Shown here piece after piece: positions 36,374 through 37,905 of a DNA stretch of 37,905 nt. Within the stretch, counting starts at the first letter, position 1, and every line of letters begins with the position of its first letter. Source of the DNA: Bordetella parapertussis (lineage in GTDB: Bacteria > Pseudomonadota > Gammaproteobacteria > Burkholderiales > SG8-41); assembly GCA_945906935.1 (NCBI GenBank), contig CAMDSO010000030.1:1-37905 (forward strand), given 5' to 3'. The notes below the pieces were generated by a model, which made no database searches, was not told the DNA's origin, and was given only the letters and a program-made list of their open reading frames with translations. Made by a program: the position numbers and the translations under genes.

Positions 36374-37905
36374 GCGCATGCCTGTGGCGAAAAATTTCTC
36401 AATGCGAAAGCAACACGGTCGATGACGGGGGTCCAGGTACGCGGCCGTAGCTGACGGAACAAACGTGCCGAGGGGTACCACGGCATGGTCTCTGCATTAA
36501 GACCGTAACGCCATTCGGCGCTAAACGGCAACAACACCCATACGGGAACGCCAAGAGCGCCTGCCAGATTCGCGATTGTGTTATCAACCGTGATCACCAG
36601 ATCGAGCGCGGAAATCATCGCAGCCAACTCATCGATATCGTTGGCAACACTAAATTCCGGCACACGCAAGTCAACTCTATTCTGATCACGCATGATGCCA
36701 ATTTCATCGGCATAATCACCATGCTGCAGACTGATAAACGCGCAGTCCGGCGTCTGCAGAATAGGCAATAACTCGGCAAGATTCAACGAGCGCACGTATT
36801 GCCGATTGCGTAAAGTGCCGCCGCGCCAGACCATGCCAATACGTATTTTGGCATCAGCAAATAGCCGGTTATCACGCCAAAAAACCTGCCGCGCCTGATC
36901 GGACTTGAGATAACCCGCATGCATTGGAAAGCTCGCTGTGCTGCGTCGAAACTGTTGCGGCAATGAACCCGCTGAAATCTCAAAATCGGCCTTAGTCGAG
37001 GCTATCGTTCCCTCGGCATCCGCGGCAAAAACCTGTGCCTGCGGAAAAGAACGGGCAAACAATTTAACCAAACGCACGTTGCACTCCACCACGCAGGCCG
37101 AGGCGGCGGCAATCAAATCGGGCAGACAGGCAGCAAACAGAATTTCGTCACCGATCCCCTGCTCCGGCAGTATCACTATCTTTTTCCCGGTGAGCGGCAT
37201 GCCCCGCCACTGCGGACGGCTGCGTGTCCGGGCCTGCGCCCCGCCCGGACCAAAACGTTGTTCGTAAGCATCCCAGCCTGCTGGCCAGTCAGCACGCATC
37301 AATAATGCCTGACTGCGGTTGCCCACCACATCCGGGAAGTCCACGTGCATCGCAAGAACTTTGTCATAAGCGGCGATGGCCTCATCCAGGCGCGCCAGAT
37401 CCCGCAAGGCATGGCCGATACAGGCCAGCGACGCGGGCTCCTCTGGTTGCAATGCATGTGCAAGACGGAAACTGGCCAGCGCCTCCTCGGCGTAGCCGCA
37501 TTCGAGCTGCCACAGACCGAAATTGTGATGCGCCCGTGGCGAATCAGGCACAGCCTCCAGCAAGCGACGGAAACTCTGATAAGCCTCGTCATAGAGTCCA
37601 AGCCTCGATTCAACAAAGGCGAGTTGGTGCAGCGCCTCCAGATCGCGCGGCTCGGCGCGGACGGCCGTGCGATAAGCGTCAGCCGCAGCTGGAAGATCGC
37701 CCGACGTCTTGAGCACGTTACCCAGCACAAACCATGCGGCCGATCCAGCCTCATTCAAAGATATCGCCGCACGACAGGCAGCCTCCGACTCATCATGTCG
37801 TTGTTGGCGGGAGAGCGCGCCTGCAAGGGCAAGGTGTGCCGGATATAGTTGCGGCGCAAAATGTACAGCGAGCTGGTAGCAATCCAGCGCGTCTTCGTCG
37901 GCGCC
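36370..37905 (-). CDS. TPR protein with GT-B/heptosyltransferase-like domain, 5' end beyond window (copy 1)
   Basis: The frame is open to the window edge, giving 511 residues without the true start; the TTG at 37758 is internal. TPR repeats fill about the first 215 residues (DALDCYQLAVHFAPQLYPAH, LEALHQLAFVESRLGLYDEA, ASLACIGHALRDLARLDEAI). The C-terminal domain has LPEQGIGDEILFAACL, MVWRGG, CAFISLQHGDYADE and LVITVDNTIANLAGALGVPV. Here Asp is kept but the usual His is Asn, the reverse of the other two copies. Upstream context is not visible, so the operon may extend further. Confidence 0.85.
   Translation of the reverse strand, partial: GADEDALDCYQLAVHFAPQLYPAHLALAGALSRQQRHDESEAACRAAISLNEAGSAAWFVLGNVLKTSGDLPAAADAYRTAVRAEPRDLEALHQLAFVESRLGLYDEAYQSFRRLLEAVPDSPRAHHNFGLWQLECGYAEEALASFRLAHALQPEEPASLACIGHALRDLARLDEAIAAYDKVLAMHVDFPDVVGNRSQALLMRADWPAGWDAYEQRFGPGGAQARTRSRPQWRGMPLTGKKIVILPEQGIGDEILFAACLPDLIAAASACVVECNVRLVKLFARSFPQAQVFAADAEGTIASTKADFEISAGSLPQQFRRSTASFPMHAGYLKSDQARQVFWRDNRLFADAKIRIGMVWRGGTLRNRQYVRSLNLAELLPILQTPDCAFISLQHGDYADEIGIMRDQNRVDLRVPEFSVANDIDELAAMISALDLVITVDNTIANLAGALGVPVWVLLPFSAEWRYGLNAETMPWYPSARLFRQLRPRTWTPVIDRVAFALRNFSPQACA

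Overview
The window looks like chromosomal DNA from a betaproteobacterium, probably Burkholderiales or a close relative. The evidence is gene order and family content: an ilvB-ilvH-ilvC-psd-pssA-leuA run, a sigma factor/DUF3619/DUF3106/RDD cluster, lptF-lptG divergent from pepA-holC-valS, and a Bug-type solute-binding protein. No phage, insertion sequence or CRISPR array was seen.

Layout. 1-6900: tRNA-Lys(CUU), a PsiF-repeat protein with a clear terminator, a flavin-dependent monooxygenase-like protein, two damaged genes side by side (an amidohydrolase lacking its middle, and the wreck of a PA0069-family radical SAM gene), a DUF2520 protein, a glycine-zipper lipoprotein, a Bug protein, a conserved small protein and an exported methyltransferase-like protein. 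6933-13619 (minus): branched-chain amino acid synthesis (ilvB, ilvH, ilvC, leuA) interleaved with phosphatidylethanolamine synthesis (psd, pssA), with a Leu-rich 26-codon ORF before leuA that could be a leader peptide. 13917-15737 (plus): ECF-like sigma factor with an apparent CTG start, DUF3619, DUF3106 and RDD proteins. 15759-17917 (minus): lptF-lptG for LPS export. 18009-23199 (plus): pepA, holC and valS; valS is in frame with an upstream 146-codon segment and no stop between them.

23238-29155: TusA, a Ser/Thr kinase with a cyclic-nucleotide-binding C-terminus, a ChrA transporter, a BepA-like M48 protease, MoaC and an RsuA-family pseudouridine synthase. 29335-31453 (plus): a compact thiosulfate-oxidation cluster, soxY-soxZ followed by one gene joining SoxX and SoxA. 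A shared bidirectional terminator separates it from a minus-strand type IV pilin with a well-matched sigma-54 promoter. 32345-37905 (minus): three tandem paralogous TPR/glycosyltransferase-like genes (the first cut by the window edge), joined by 4-bp overlaps and followed by a TylF-like methyltransferase. These could modify a surface glycan or the neighbouring pilin, but that is inference.

Most of the window is ordinary housekeeping. The points most worth a second look are the SoxX-SoxA fusion, the TPR/glycosyltransferase triplet in which each copy lacks a different residue of the expected Asp/His motif, the leuA leader candidate, the valS fusion frame, the CTG-start sigma factor and the two neighbouring gene wrecks.
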